From contig URUK01000011.1 in NCBI GenBank assembly GCA_900551055.1, positions 1-64,000 on the forward strand: a DNA stretch of 64,000 nucleotides, written 5' to 3'. This document shows positions 9,497 to 18,806 of the stretch, piece by piece. The DNA comes from an uncultured Prevotella sp. (lineage in GTDB: Bacteria > Bacteroidota > Bacteroidia > Bacteroidales > Bacteroidaceae). The position numbers and the translations under genes are program-made. The notes below the pieces were generated by a model. It saw only the letters and a list, made by a program, of their open reading frames with translations, made no database searches and was not told where the DNA came from. Numbering within the stretch: position 1 is the first letter of the stretch; every line of letters starts with the position of its first letter.

Positions 9497-9528
9497 TTTA
9501 TTTTCTATTAAGTCTTATTGTGTTTTTG

Positions 9529-10599
9529 TCATTTACTTTGCTCTGAAAATTTTGATATCCGCTGTTCCTCCGTCAACTTGCAGATTAGCAGCCTGTCGTC
9601 CATTTCTGCAATTATGAAACCGTCAAGCCCTTGGATTACGACACGCTTCTTCCCACAAACATTGACAATGCAGTTATAAGTATCAAACAAAGATACGTTG
9701 TCACCTATGACCCCATTGCCGTAAAGGTCGTGCTTAGTCTGGGCAAGCAACGAGCCCCATGTACCCAAATCACTCCATCCGAAATCTGCCGGGCACACAA
9801 ATATCTCCTCAGCCTTTTCCATTATTGCATAGTCAACAGATATTGACTCACATTCCGGAAACCTGCGGTTTATCTCGTTCTGCTCATCAGGCGTACCGTA
9901 GACAGGCAACAAGCTTTCGAATATACGGCTTATCGTCGGTTGATAAACCCTGAAGGCGTTTACTATGGTATTGACATTCCAAATGAAAATGCCGGCATTC
10001 CAAAAATAGCTCTTGTTTTTTATATATTTATTGGCTGTTTCCAAATCGGGCTTCTCCCGAAAAGAATCCACCCTGTATATTTCCTTATTACGCGGAGAAC
10101 TTGATGACAAATCGGCCTGAATATATCCATATCCTGTTTCGGGACGTGTCGGTTTCATTCCCAATGTTATTATGGCATCCGTCTCACTCGAAAATTTCAA
10201 ACATTGGGAAACAACACGGCGGAACTCCGTAACATTCACAACAATATGGTCGCTCGGTGAAACAACTATATTGGCATTCTTGTCTTTAGACTTGATTTTC
10301 CAACTGACATAAGCAATACATGGCGCGGTATTCCTTCGGCATGGTTCACAAAGGATATTGCCTTCAGGAATTTCCGGCAGTTGCTCACGGACCAAATCCC
10401 TATACTTGATACTTGTGACTATCCAGACATTTTCAGGACTGCACACACCCTCAAACCTGTCAAAGGTGAGTTGCAACAAAGAACGTCCCGTACCCAATAC
10501 GTCTATGAATTGTTTAGGTTTTTCTGTTGTGCTCATAGGCCAGAAGCGGCTCCCCACTCCACCGGCCATTATGACTAAATGATTTCTTGAATGGTCCAT
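9529..10599 (-). CDS. manC: Mannose-1-phosphate guanylyltransferase
   Basis: Makes GDP-mannose from GTP and mannose-1-phosphate, feeding gmd and fcl directly downstream. The 356-residue protein starts with the nucleotidyltransferase signature AGGVGSRFWPMS followed by KPKQFID. It also has VVSPSDHIV, ETGYGYI, FREKP and the WNAGIFIW strand. The C-terminal isomerase domain of bifunctional ManC enzymes is absent, so it is the short single-function form. A minus-strand TACCTTTG box lies about 35 bases upstream. No phosphomannomutase or fucosyltransferase is in the window, so the use of GDP-fucose (capsule, O-antigen or protein glycan) cannot be read here. Confidence 0.93.
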   Translation of the reverse strand: MDHSRNHLVIMAGGVGSRFWPMSTTEKPKQFIDVLGTGRSLLQLTFDRFEGVCSPENVWIVTSIKYRDLVREQLPEIPEGNILCEPCRRNTAPCIAYVSWKIKSKDKNANIVVSPSDHIVVNVTEFRRVVSQCLKFSSETDAIITLGMKPTRPETGYGYIQADLSSSSPRNKEIYRVDSFREKPDLETANKYIKNKSYFWNAGIFIWNVNTIVNAFRVYQPTISRIFESLLPVYGTPDEQNEINRRFPECESISVDYAIMEKAEEIFVCPADFGWSDLGTWGSLLAQTKHDLYGNGVIGDNVSLFDTYNCIVNVCGKKRVVIQGLDGFIIAEMDDRLLICKLTEEQRISKFSEQSK

Positions 10600-10629
10600 A
10601 AAATAGGAACTTATAATACGTTATGAAGG

Positions 10630-10664
10630 CAAAGGTAGTAAAAAAATACATATAAAAAAACAAA
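10630..10664 (-). promoter_or_regulatory. Probable promoter of the manC-gmd-fcl operon
   Basis: A minus-strand TACCTTTG box (10630-10637) has a TTTG box upstream (10661-10664). The 23-base spacer is longer than the usual 19-21, so the -33 assignment is doubtful. Confidence 0.45.
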
Positions 10665-10668
10665 ATAT

Positions 10669-10702
10669 AAAAAAAGGCGGAATTTTTTAATTCCGCCTTT
10701 TT
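10669..10702 (-). terminator. Intrinsic terminator of the xylose operon
   Basis: AAAAAGGCGGAATT and AATTCCGCCTTTTT form a perfect 14-base-pair stem with a four-base loop. On the minus strand it follows the xylA stop codon by about 20 bases and ends in a T-run. The flanking A/T tracts suit termination in both directions. Confidence 0.9.
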
Positions 10703-10720
10703 CATATAAAACTTACATCA

Positions 10721-12037
10721 TCACTTGCAATACCAGCTTACAATTGTCTCATAAAGCTCCTGCTTGCCGGAAATCTGCTTCGGCTCACCTACAGTCTTGG
10801 CATAAGCCACTACATCCTCGAGAGACAGCTTGCCTTCCTCAAACTCCTTGCCTTTGCCCGAATCGAACGATGCGTAACGGTTCTTAAGCATTTCGCAATA
10901 AGGAGATTTCTCAATCAGGTTTGCAGCATTCTCCAAAGCACGGGCCATAGCGTCCATACCGCTGATGTGTGCAATGAATATATCCTCAAGGTCTGTTGAG
11001 TTGCGACGTATCTTAGCATCGAAGTTTGAACCGCCGTTGCCAAGGCCGCCATTGCGGATAACATGTATCATTGCCTGTGTCAGCTCCCAGTTGTCAATCG
11101 GGAACTGGTCTGTATCCCAACCATTCTGGTAGTCGCCACGGTTAGCGTCAATGCTTCCCAACATTCCGTTGTCAACAGCAACAGCAAGTTCATGCTCAAA
11201 TGTATGACCGGCAAGTGTTGCATGGTTAACTTCAATGTTTACCTTGAAGTCCTTATCCAATCCGTGAGCACGGAGGAAGCCGATGACCGTCTCTGTATCA
11301 ACATCATACTGATGCTTTGTCGGCTCCATAGGTTTAGGCTCTATTAGGAAAGTTCCTGTGAAGCCCTTAGCACGAGCATAGTCACGTGCAGCCTTCAACA
11401 TTGTAGCCAAATGCTCCTTCTCACGCTGCATCTGAGTGTTCAACAAGCTCATATAGCCTTCACGTCCACCCCAGAATACATAGTTTGAACCTCCGAGTTT
11501 GATTGTTGCGTCAATAGCATTCTTTATCTGAACAGCAGCACGTGCAACAACATCAAAATCCGGATTTGTAGCAGCTCCGTTCATGTAACGCTTGTTGCCG
11601 AACACATTTGCTGTACCCCAAAGATTCTTGATGTTTGTACCCTTCATTTTCTCAAGAGCATAGTCTGTGATGGCATTCATGCGAGCTTCATACTCTTCGA
11701 TTGTCGCGCCCTCGTCAACGAGGTCTACATCATGGAAGCAGAAATACTCGATTCCAAGCTTTTCCATGATTTCGAAGCCGGCATCCATCTTGTCCTTGGC
11801 ACGCTCAACAGCGTCTTCCTTCTCATCCCAAGGATAAACACGTGTGCCACCACCGAACTGGTCTCCGCTTGCAGCACCGAGTGTATGCCACCAAGCCATA
11901 GCGAACTTCAACCAGTCCTTCATCTTCTTACCCATTATTACTTTTTCTGCATCATAATAATGAAAAGCTAACGGGTTGGTGCTGTCAGCACCTTCAAATT
12001 TGATTTTTCCAATCTGCGGAAAATACTCTTTTGCCAT
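10721..12037 (-). CDS. xylA: Xylose isomerase
   Basis: Interconverts D-xylose and D-xylulose; cytoplasmic, metal-dependent TIM barrel. The 438 residues fit the longer class II enzymes. Landmarks are the catalytic His in [12 protein letters not shown], the metal-binding [31 protein letters not shown], and [10 protein letters not shown] with the late metal ligands. It follows xylB by 58 bases and a strong terminator closes the unit. Confidence 0.98.
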   Translation of the reverse strand: MAKEYFPQIGKIKFEGADSTNPLAFHYYDAEKVIMGKKMKDWLKFAMAWWHTLGAASGDQFGGGTRVYPWDEKEDAVERAKDKMDAGFEIMEKLGIEYFCFHDVDLVDEGATIEEYEARMNAITDYALEKMKGTNIKNLWGTANVFGNKRYMNGAATNPDFDVVARAAVQIKNAIDATIKLGGSNYVFWGGREGYMSLLNTQMQREKEHLATMLKAARDYARAKGFTGTFLIEPKPMEPTKHQYDVDTETVIGFLRAHGLDKDFKVNIEVNHATLAGHTFEHELAVAVDNGMLGSIDANRGDYQNGWDTDQFPIDNWELTQAMIHVIRNGGLGNGGSNFDAKIRRNSTDLEDIFIAHISGMDAMARALENAANLIEKSPYCEMLKNRYASFDSGKGKEFEEGKLSLEDVVAYAKTVGEPKQISGKQELYETIVSWYCK

Positions 12038-12095
12038 AATCGTTGATGTTTACAGGTTATTAATAATATAGTAAGTAAAAGGTTTTACCTTCCAA

Positions 12096-13595
12096 TCAAT
12101 TGTTTATCAATCTTTGCAACTTCTCTTTCCACAAAGTATATGCTTCAAGATACTCATTGCGGTGACTTTCATCAGGTTCTATGATTGAAAGCTTTTTCAA
12201 TGAAGCAAAAGCCTCATTGTTGTCCTTGTATATTCCACAGCCCATGCCTGCTCCTTTGGCAGCTCCGACGCTACCGTCAGTTTCATACAGCTCTATTGTC
12301 GCACCGCTTACTCCTGCCAAAGTATTCCTGAATATGTCACTTAAGAACATGTTTGCCTTTCCTGCATGTATCTTGCGTATATCCATACCCATCTGCTGCA
12401 TCACCTCCATTCCATAACAGAAACTGAACACAATGCCTTCCTGTGCAGCACGCATGATGTGCGCCTTGCCGTGCTTGTTGAAGTTAAGACCATGTATGGA
12501 ACATCCTATTTCCTTATTCTCAAGCACACGCTCCGCCCCATTTCCAAACGGGATGATAGTAACACCGTCACTGCCAATAGGCACAGAAGCAGTCATTTCG
12601 TTCATTTCAGAATACGAAATACCTTCAGGAGCAACGTTCCTACGTACCCACGCATTCAATATTCCAGTGCCATTGATACACAACAATACACCCAGACGGT
12701 CAAGATCCTTCGTATAATTGACATGCGCGAATGTATTGACGCGGCTACGCTTGTCATAATTGACCTCGCCAAGAACACCATAAACAACTCCAGATGTCCC
12801 TGCCGTTGAAGCTATTTCACCAGGATTAAATACGTTCAAGCTAAGTGCATTGTTCGGTTGGTCGCCGGCCCGATAACTGATGGGCGTGCCTTCTTTAAGT
12901 CCCAATTCTGCCGCTGCGGAAGCACTGACTTCCCCTTGAACGCTGAAAGTTGGCACAATGTCTGCAATCAAGCTCTTGTCGAAGCCGAAATAATCCAGCA
13001 GGAAAGCTGCCGTGTCCTTATTCTTGAAGTCCCAGAACATGCCTTCGCTAAGTCCGCTGATTGTCGTATTTATCGTGCCGCTCAATTTCATTGCGATATA
13101 ATCGCCGGGAAGCATTATCTTGTATATCTTATCGAATACGTCAGGTTCATTTTCCTTGACCCAAGCCAACTTCGCCGCCGTAAAGTTGCCCGGGGAATTA
13201 AGAAGATGAGAAAGGCACTTCTCGGCGCCAATTTCCCCAAAAGCTTTCTCTCCATAAGGAACAGCCCTTGAGTCGCACCATATTATGGAAGGACGCAACA
13301 CGTTCATGTCCTTATCAACACAGACCAGCCCGTGCATCTGGTAAGAAATGCCGATTGCCTTAATGTCTTCACCTTTAACACCGGCGTCGCTCATTACCTT
13401 CTTCAAACTAAGCTTGGCATTGTCCCACCACATCTGTGGCTCTTGCTCCGCCCAACCTGCTTTTACAGCAATAATCGAAGCCTCTTTTTCCGGATAAAAA
13501 GCGGATGCAGCGCAGACACCTGTATCTGCGTCAACCAACGATGCCTTTACAGAAGAACTGCCGACATCAAAACCTAACAAATATCTTCCTGACAT
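12096..13595 (-). CDS. xylB: Xylulokinase
   Basis: Phosphorylates D-xylulose to xylulose-5-phosphate, the step after xylA. The 499-residue FGGY-family kinase opens with the phosphate-binding DVGSSSVKASLVD. It contains GISYQMHGLVCVD, the substrate-side IIWCDSRA, and the second ATPase segment STAGTSGVVYGV. Gene order xylB-xylA on the same strand and a shared terminator indicate one operon. No xylose transporter or XylR is adjacent. The ribulose-phosphate epimerase gene at 53.7 kb would link the product to the pentose phosphate pathway. Confidence 0.96.
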   Translation of the reverse strand: MSGRYLLGFDVGSSSVKASLVDADTGVCAASAFYPEKEASIIAVKAGWAEQEPQMWWDNAKLSLKKVMSDAGVKGEDIKAIGISYQMHGLVCVDKDMNVLRPSIIWCDSRAVPYGEKAFGEIGAEKCLSHLLNSPGNFTAAKLAWVKENEPDVFDKIYKIMLPGDYIAMKLSGTINTTISGLSEGMFWDFKNKDTAAFLLDYFGFDKSLIADIVPTFSVQGEVSASAAAELGLKEGTPISYRAGDQPNNALSLNVFNPGEIASTAGTSGVVYGVLGEVNYDKRSRVNTFAHVNYTKDLDRLGVLLCINGTGILNAWVRRNVAPEGISYSEMNEMTASVPIGSDGVTIIPFGNGAERVLENKEIGCSIHGLNFNKHGKAHIMRAAQEGIVFSFCYGMEVMQQMGMDIRKIHAGKANMFLSDIFRNTLAGVSGATIELYETDGSVGAAKGAGMGCGIYKDNNEAFASLKKLSIIEPDESHRNEYLEAYTLWKEKLQRLINN

Positions 13596-13667
13596 AATAA
13601 TCGTTTTTATTCATAGTACGGATGAAAGGACTTCCCTACCTCTTCCGTGGTTTTTCTTTCTAAATTG

Positions 13668-14054
13668 TCAAAACAAGGACAAAGACTTGTCTTCGCAAGA
13701 TATTTCTTCATCCATGCTTTCATTTTCCTCGTCCTTAAAATCAAACTGCAGCTGACGAGAAGCATTAGACCGGTTTAGGCGATATACGCCACGAACATCC
13801 GTCCGTTCAATAAAAGAGTTGGCAGACTTGCTGTTTCGGATTAAATACCATGCTACATAACGATGCACATCATCCAAGGAAACAATGTCAAACAAACTGT
13901 TCCTGTTATTAAATACATGACGCGCTATCTTCCTTATGCTTAATCCCTTTTCACCAGCTTCTTTGAGAACATAAAGGATTTCGCTGTCGTAATTCATAGA
14001 ATTAGAAGAAAGAAGGACCGGAAACATTTTATGCCGACCCTTCTTTGATATCAT
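13668..14054 (-). CDS. Small helical protein of unknown function, winged-helix-like
   Basis: A 128-residue protein I do not recognise. The core MNYDSEILYVLKEAGEKGLS through VRGVYRL reads like a winged helix: helices with GLSIRKIARHVF in the recognition-helix position, then a DVRGVYRLN beta-wing. The C-terminal tail is acidic (DEENESMDEEISCEDK). Three starts are possible: 14054 (nine bases after the preceding gene stops), 14027, or 13997 where the conserved-looking core begins. It directly follows another winged-helix gene and precedes xylB by 72 bases. A regulatory role is plausible but not shown. Confidence 0.6.
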   Translation of the reverse strand: MISKKGRHKMFPVLLSSNSMNYDSEILYVLKEAGEKGLSIRKIARHVFNNRNSLFDIVSLDDVHRYVAWYLIRNSKSANSFIERTDVRGVYRLNRSNASRQLQFDFKDEENESMDEEISCEDKSLSLF

Positions 14055-14063
14055 TTCAACAGA

Positions 14064-14360
14064 TTAAGCCAATGTAATCTTGTTTTCCTCTGCCTTGATT
14101 TTGCCTTCCTTGAAAAGCCAACCCATACCGAGCAGTGTTTCCTCTTCAGTTATTTTCGCAGCCTTTGCAATCTCTGCAACGCTCAGTGCTTTCTCCGCAG
14201 TTGCAAGAGCCTGATAAACATCACCTGCCTTGAAGCCTACCGACTCCGCATTGATGTCAAAAACAACCTTCTTTGCAGCACTTTTCCTCGGTGTTGCCTT
14301 CTTCTCGCCTGTAGCCTTTGTGGCCGTGGTCTTTCTTACTGTCTCTTTCTTTTCTGTCAT
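14064..14360 (-). CDS. Winged-helix protein with lysine/alanine-rich N-terminal tail (DUF2582-like)
   Basis: 98 residues. The first 30 are rich in Lys, Thr and Ala (KKATPRKSAAKK), like a histone H1-type tail. The remainder (FKAGDVYQALATAEKALSVA to KAEENKITLA) matches the small winged-helix DUF2582 family I know from Bacteroidetes. A basic tail plus a winged helix suggests DNA binding, possibly architectural. A minus-strand TATATTTG box at 14415-14422 lies about 55 bases upstream. The aspS gene is upstream on the same strand but separated by 135 A/T-rich bases. Confidence 0.75.
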   Translation of the reverse strand: MTEKKETVRKTTATKATGEKKATPRKSAAKKVVFDINAESVGFKAGDVYQALATAEKALSVAEIAKAAKITEEETLLGMGWLFKEGKIKAEENKITLA

Positions 14361-14494
14361 AATAAATCACATTAAAGACTCCACATAGTGGACAATAATT
14401 AGTCTTTGTCGATGCAAATATAATGTATTTCCCAAAAAGAACGACAAGTTTTCCCAAATAAAATCACATTCTAAAAGATTTTTATCGGCAAAAA

Positions 14495-16261
14495 CTACTT
14501 TTCTTGACTTAAATCAACCTTTATCTGCAATTCTTCAAGTTGTTTAGGGTCGAGAGGAGAAGGAGCATCAAGCATCACATCACGTCCGCTGTTATTCTTC
14601 GGGAACGCAATGCAGTCACGGATGCTGTCAAGGCCGGCCATAATTGACACAAAACGGTCAAGGCCGAACGCCAGTCCGGCATGAGGAGGCGCACCATACT
14701 TGAACGCATTGATGAGGAAGCCGAACTGCGCCATAGCACGCTCCGGCGTAAAGCCAAGTATCTTGAACATCTTTTCCTGAAGTTTGCCGTCATGTATACG
14801 CAGACTGCCTCCACCAACTTCTATTCCGTTGCAAACAAAGTCGTAAGCCTTGGCACGTACACGTTCCGGATGTTCCTCCAGCAACGGTATGTCGTCAGGA
14901 TTGGGCATTGTGAAAGGATGGTGTGTAGACATTAGCCGCTGCTCTTCATCGCTCCATTCAAACAGTGGGAAATCGACAATCCACAAGCACTCGAACTTGT
15001 CCTTGTCACGAAGTCCGAGCCTGTCGCCCATCTCAAGACGCAGCGTGCAAAGCTGCGTGCGCGTCTTGTTTGCCCTGTCTCCACTCAATATAAGCAGCAG
15101 GTCGCCGTCATTAGCACCCGCGACAGCTTTAAGTTTCTGCATCACCTCCGGCGAATAGAACTTATCTATGCTGCTCTTGATTGTCCCGTCCTCATTGAAC
15201 TTGACCCATACAAGACCCTTCGCCCCAACCTGCGGACGCTTTACAAAGTCCGTCAGCTGGTCAAGTTGCTTGCGTGTATATCCGGCACACCCAGGCACAC
15301 ATATTCCTCCGATATATTCAGCCTCGTTAAACACACCGAACGTGCCCGTGCCTTTCAGCACGTCCATCAGCTCGACAAACTCCATGCCGAAGCGCAAATC
15401 AGGCTTGTCGCTGCCGAAACGGCGCATCGCCTCAGCCCAAGTCATCTGCTGAAGCTTCGCAGGAAGTTCAACGCCGCGCACCTCTTTAAATAAGTGGCGG
15501 CACATATCCTCAAACAGGTTTATCACATCGTCCTGGTCGACGAACGACATCTCGCAGTCTATCTGAGTGAATTCCGGCTGGCGGTCGGCACGCAAATCCT
15601 CGTCGCGGAAGCACTTGGCTATCTGGAAATAACGGTCGAAACCGCTTACCATAAGCAACTGCTTCAGGGTCTGGGGACTTTGCGGCAGAGCATAAAACTG
15701 TCCCGGGTTCATGCGTGACGGCACAACAAAGTCGCGCGCCCCCTCCGGTGTACTACCTATTAATATAGGTGTCTCAACCTCGATGAAGTCCTTTGAATCA
15801 AGGAAGTTACGTATAAGGATAGTCATGCGGTGGCGCAGCTCCATGTTCTTGCGCACACAAGGACGGCGCAAGTCCAAATAGCGGTACTTCATGCGGATGT
15901 CGTCGCCGCCGTCGGTATTGTCTTCAATAGTGAACGGAGGCGTAGCACTCTCGCTCAAAACATTGAGCTTCGATACTATAATCTCAATGTCGCCGGTTGG
16001 CAGGTTCTCGTTCTTGCTTTGACGCTCACTCACCTTGCCTTCCACCTGAACGCAAAACTCACGTCCCAACTTGTTTGCTTCGGCGCACAAGCCGGCATCG
16101 TCATTCTCATTGAATACCAACTGCGTAATACCATAACGGTCACGAAGGTCGACAAAAGTCATACCTCCCATCTTACGGCTACGCTGCACCCAGCCTGCAA
16201 GTGTCACTTGCTTGCCGGCATCCGTAAGGCGCAACTCGCCACATGTATTAGTCCTATACAT
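14495..16261 (-). CDS. aspS: Aspartyl-tRNA synthetase
   Basis: Charges tRNA-Asp (possibly also tRNA-Asn; not decidable here). The 588 residues match the bacterial type. They contain an N-terminal OB-fold ([20 protein letters not shown]), class II catalytic segments [15 protein letters not shown] and [16 protein letters not shown] (motif 2), the bacterial-specific GAD insertion domain, and motif 3 [12 protein letters not shown] perfect promoter lies just upstream. Confidence 0.98.
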   Translation of the reverse strand: MYRTNTCGELRLTDAGKQVTLAGWVQRSRKMGGMTFVDLRDRYGITQLVFNENDDAGLCAEANKLGREFCVQVEGKVSERQSKNENLPTGDIEIIVSKLNVLSESATPPFTIEDNTDGGDDIRMKYRYLDLRRPCVRKNMELRHRMTILIRNFLDSKDFIEVETPILIGSTPEGARDFVVPSRMNPGQFYALPQSPQTLKQLLMVSGFDRYFQIAKCFRDEDLRADRQPEFTQIDCEMSFVDQDDVINLFEDMCRHLFKEVRGVELPAKLQQMTWAEAMRRFGSDKPDLRFGMEFVELMDVLKGTGTFGVFNEAEYIGGICVPGCAGYTRKQLDQLTDFVKRPQVGAKGLVWVKFNEDGTIKSSIDKFYSPEVMQKLKAVAGANDGDLLLILSGDRANKTRTQLCTLRLEMGDRLGLRDKDKFECLWIVDFPLFEWSDEEQRLMSTHHPFTMPNPDDIPLLEEHPERVRAKAYDFVCNGIEVGGGSLRIHDGKLQEKMFKILGFTPERAMAQFGFLINAFKYGAPPHAGLAFGLDRFVSIMAGLDSIRDCIAFPKNNSGRDVMLDAPSPLDPKQLEELQIKVDLSQEK

Positions 16262-16286
16262 AAACTAAAATTGCTGAATTTAAATG

Positions 16287-16317
16287 CAAAATTACAAAAA
16301 ATGTATGAAAGGACAAA
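16287..16317 (-). promoter_or_regulatory. Promoter of aspS
   Basis: On the minus strand TTTG (16314-16317), a 19-base spacer and TAATTTTG (16287-16294) match the consensus. The aspS ATG is 25 bases downstream. Confidence 0.75.
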
Positions 16318-16379
16318 AATTAATGGTTAAATTCATGCGTTAGTTAAATACGGCAAAAAGAACAGAGCCAATACGCCGC

Positions 16380-16568
16380 TCATTTCCGTTTACGCAGGCT
16401 CATGGTAAGCAAAGACATTATAACGCCCAAGACGGCACCGCCAAGCAGGCCGAAGACAACACCCATCTTAACGTCGCCCACCTTATATCCTATCGCCACG
16501 CCAAGCACCAATCCTATCACCAAGCCCTGCTCGACGACAAACAAGGCGACCAACTTACGCTTATTCAT
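16380..16568 (-). CDS. Small two-helix membrane protein
   Basis: 62 residues with two hydrophobic segments (LVALFVVEQGLVIGLVLGVAIGY and the glycine-rich VFGLLGGAVLGVIMSLLTM) and a basic tail, RKRK. No family is recognised; such glycine-zipper proteins are common in membranes. The start MNKRKLVAL is preferred to one two codons upstream. A minus-strand TACCTTTG box at 16601-16608, about 35 bases upstream with a CAAG/CTTG -33 partner, supports expression. Confidence 0.6.
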   Translation of the reverse strand: MNKRKLVALFVVEQGLVIGLVLGVAIGYKVGDVKMGVVFGLLGGAVLGVIMSLLTMSLRKRK

Positions 16569-16810
16569 AATCACAAAAACGATTTTACTAAATTTTCAAA
16601 CAAAGGTACAACAAAAGCGCAACACGCATCAAGGCGCACAAGTCTGCTTAACCTAATTTAACGCAATGCCGGTTCATCAACTGTTGTGTCAGATTGTTTC
16701 AGTAACATGATAATGCAATCACCTTATTATCAACCGCCTCGATTTTAGCCAAATCAAAAATCGGCAACCATGCTCCCTCCCACCGGGAGGGCTGGGACGG
16801 GTAGCCCATT

Positions 16811-16896
16811 CGCCACCTTTCGCGCTGTAAAAAGCCATGAATTGCGTTGTAAAAGGCCAGCTTTTGCAAGCCAAAAGACGGCCTTTTGCAAACATG
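16811..16896. repeat. Palindromic-unit array (copy 2)
   Basis: Four imperfect units (CGCCACCTTTCGCGCTG, GTAAAAAGCC, GTAAAAGGCCAGCTTTTGC, CAAAAGACGGCCTTTTGC) lie in the 470-base divergent gap between the small membrane gene and fabI. The remaining part (16620-16810) includes a GGGAGGG-rich patch but no gene that I can support. Confidence 0.75.
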
Positions 16897-17001
16897 CTAT
16901 GAACCAGGCAGTTAGACACCTGTGGCAATGCAGAACTTGACTGGGAGCCGGCCTCAATGCCATTTTTCAGTAAAACGCTTGCCTGTTTCGCCGAAATGAT
17001 G

Positions 17002-17009
17002 TAATTTTG
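17002..17009 (+). promoter_or_regulatory. Probable -7 box of fabI
   Basis: TAATTTTG lies 33 bases before the fabI ATG. A CTTG 20 bases upstream could act as an imperfect -33 element. Confidence 0.55.
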
Positions 17010-17041
17010 CAGGCATATTACAAATCAAAGAATAGTAAAAG

Positions 17042-17899
17042 ATGACTCACAATTTATTGAAAGGCAAGCGCGGCATCATCTTCGGCGCGCTCAATGAAGA
17101 CTCAATCGCATGGAAGGTGGCCGTGAAAGCCGTGGAGGAAGGCGCACAGATAACGCTCAGCAACACAGCCATGGCCCTGCGCATGGGCACGCTCAACGAA
17201 CTTAGCGAGAAGCTCAACGCACCCGTCATAGCCGCCGACGCCACAAGCGTTGAAGACCTTGAGAAAGTGTTTTCAGAGTCTGTACGCCTGTTGGGAGGGA
17301 AAATCGACTTCGTGCTCCACTCCATAGGCATGAGTCCCAACGTGCGCAAGCACCGCACTTACGACGACCTTGACTACAGCTACCTGCAAAAGACGCTCGA
17401 CATATCAGCCATCTCGTTCCACAAGATGCTGCAAGTGGCAAAGAAGCAGGACGCCATCGCCGAGTACGGTTCTGTCGTTGCGCTTACCTACGTGGCTGCA
17501 CAGCGTACTTTCTTCGGCTACAACGACATGGCCGACGCAAAGAGCATGCTCGAAAGCATAGCACGCAGTTTCGGCTACATCTACGGCCGTGAAAAGAACG
17601 TGCGCATCAACACTATATCACAGTCGCCCACTCCGACAACCGCAGGCAAGGGCATCAAGGACATGGACAACCTGATGGACTTCGCCAACAAGATGTCTCC
17701 CCTTGGCAACGCAACAGCTGACGACTGTGCCGACTACTGCGTGATGATGTTCTCCGACTTTACACGCAAGGTTACCATGCAGACACTTTACCATGACGGA
17801 GGCTTCTCGTCGATGGGCATGAGCCTGCGCGCAATGAACCAGTACGCAAAAGACCTCACTCCGTATGAGGACGAAAACGGAAAGATTATCTACGGATAA
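17042..17899 (+). CDS. fabI: Enoyl-[acyl-carrier-protein] reductase (NADH)
   Basis: Last reductive step of each fatty-acid elongation cycle; cytoplasmic tetramer in the known family. The 285 residues begin LLKGKRGIIFGALNEDSIAW, the FabI variant of the Rossmann motif. Catalytic Tyr and Lys are in the Y-x6-K arrangement YNDMADAKSM, distinctive of FabI rather than FabG. LHSIGMSPN and TISQSPTPTTAGKGI are also typical. It is a single gene, facing the HAD phosphatase gene across a long inverted repeat. Confidence 0.97.
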   Translation: MTHNLLKGKRGIIFGALNEDSIAWKVAVKAVEEGAQITLSNTAMALRMGTLNELSEKLNAPVIAADATSVEDLEKVFSESVRLLGGKIDFVLHSIGMSPNVRKHRTYDDLDYSYLQKTLDISAISFHKMLQVAKKQDAIAEYGSVVALTYVAAQRTFFGYNDMADAKSMLESIARSFGYIYGREKNVRINTISQSPTPTTAGKGIKDMDNLMDFANKMSPLGNATADDCADYCVMMFSDFTRKVTMQTLYHDGGFSSMGMSLRAMNQYAKDLTPYEDENGKIIYG

Positions 17900-17911
17900 G
17901 ACCGTTTTATA

Positions 17912-18005
17912 AATTAAGAGTTAAGAATTAAGAGTTAAGAAAATATGCTTTGCTTGTCAACTTTCAAAGGTATTTTTCTTAACTCTTAATTCTTAACTCT
18001 TAATT
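17912..18005. terminator. Long inverted repeat between convergent genes (bidirectional terminator-like)
   Basis: The left arm 17912-17945, made of AATTAAGAGTTAAG words, pairs almost perfectly (about 34 base pairs) with the right arm 17971-18005. The loop begins TGCTTTGC. The right arm overlaps the HAD stop codon. The same architecture recurs at 53567-53658. Confidence 0.8.
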
Positions 18006-18711
18006 ATTTCCATGCATCCCTAAGTGCAGGCATAGTTGAAAATATTATGTCTGCACCTTCATCAGCCAAAGCCTTGTCAGGCAAAGGGCCAGTATTTACG
18101 GCAATGGTGAATATTCCTGCCGCAACAGCCGCACGCACTCCAAGAGGCGCATTCTCAACGACAATGCCCTCTTCGGGTCCGACGCCGGCCTTCAGAAGCC
18201 CTTTAAGATAAGGCTCGGGATTAGGTTTGCCATGCTCTACATCGAAACTCGTAACGATGAGTTCACGGCTTACAAGCCCGTGAAATTCAGCTTCAAGCCT
18301 GTCAAGCAGGCTTCTCTGCCCACTGCCCGTCACCACTACGATTTTCAAGCCCTGGGCTTTTATCTTACGCATAAGCTCCTCCACGCCTTCCATCTTCTGC
18401 GCCTTAGGGCACGCACTGAAAGCCGCGGCCTTCTCTTCATACATTCTGGCTGCCTCATCGTCAGCCAGTTCCCTGCCCCATTGGCGCCGGGCCAGCAGCT
18501 TGATTGTCTCTACGCCGCGCATCCCTTCATACTTATAAGCCTCTTCAGGAGCGATGTCAAGGCCGAATTTAGCCATTGACGCGTGCCAACTCCGGGCGTG
18601 ATTAGGCATGCTGTCATACAGAACGCCGTCCATATCAAAAAGCACGGCCTTAGGCGCAAAAGCCTTCAGACCGTGCTTTTCAAGATATTTGCCGATTTCG
18701 TTATCAAACAT
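18004..18711 (-). CDS. HAD-superfamily sugar-phosphatase/phosphomutase-like hydrolase
   Basis: 235 residues with the four HAD motifs. Nucleophile Asp is in FDMDGVLYDS, the Thr/Ser motif in VVTGSGQRS, Lys in KPNPEPYLKG, and the distal acids in VENAPLGVRAAVAAG. The helical cap inserted after motif I resembles beta-phosphoglucomutase and phosphoglycolate-phosphatase relatives. Substrate cannot be assigned. It lies 95 bases downstream of pgi, with a possible hairpin (CGGTTGTG/CACAACCG, 18745-18794) between, so co-expression with pgi is uncertain. Confidence 0.85.
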   Translation of the reverse strand: MFDNEIGKYLEKHGLKAFAPKAVLFDMDGVLYDSMPNHARSWHASMAKFGLDIAPEEAYKYEGMRGVETIKLLARRQWGRELADDEAARMYEEKAAAFSACPKAQKMEGVEELMRKIKAQGLKIVVVTGSGQRSLLDRLEAEFHGLVSRELIVTSFDVEHGKPNPEPYLKGLLKAGVGPEEGIVVENAPLGVRAAVAAGIFTIAVNTGPLPDKALADEGADIIFSTMPALRDAWK

Positions 18712-18806
18712 TGATGTTCAAGGTTATACTGTTTTACGGTTATACGGTTGTGGGATTATAAGTAGATAAGGCCGTAACCATAACCGCACAACCGAACACC
18801 TTATGT

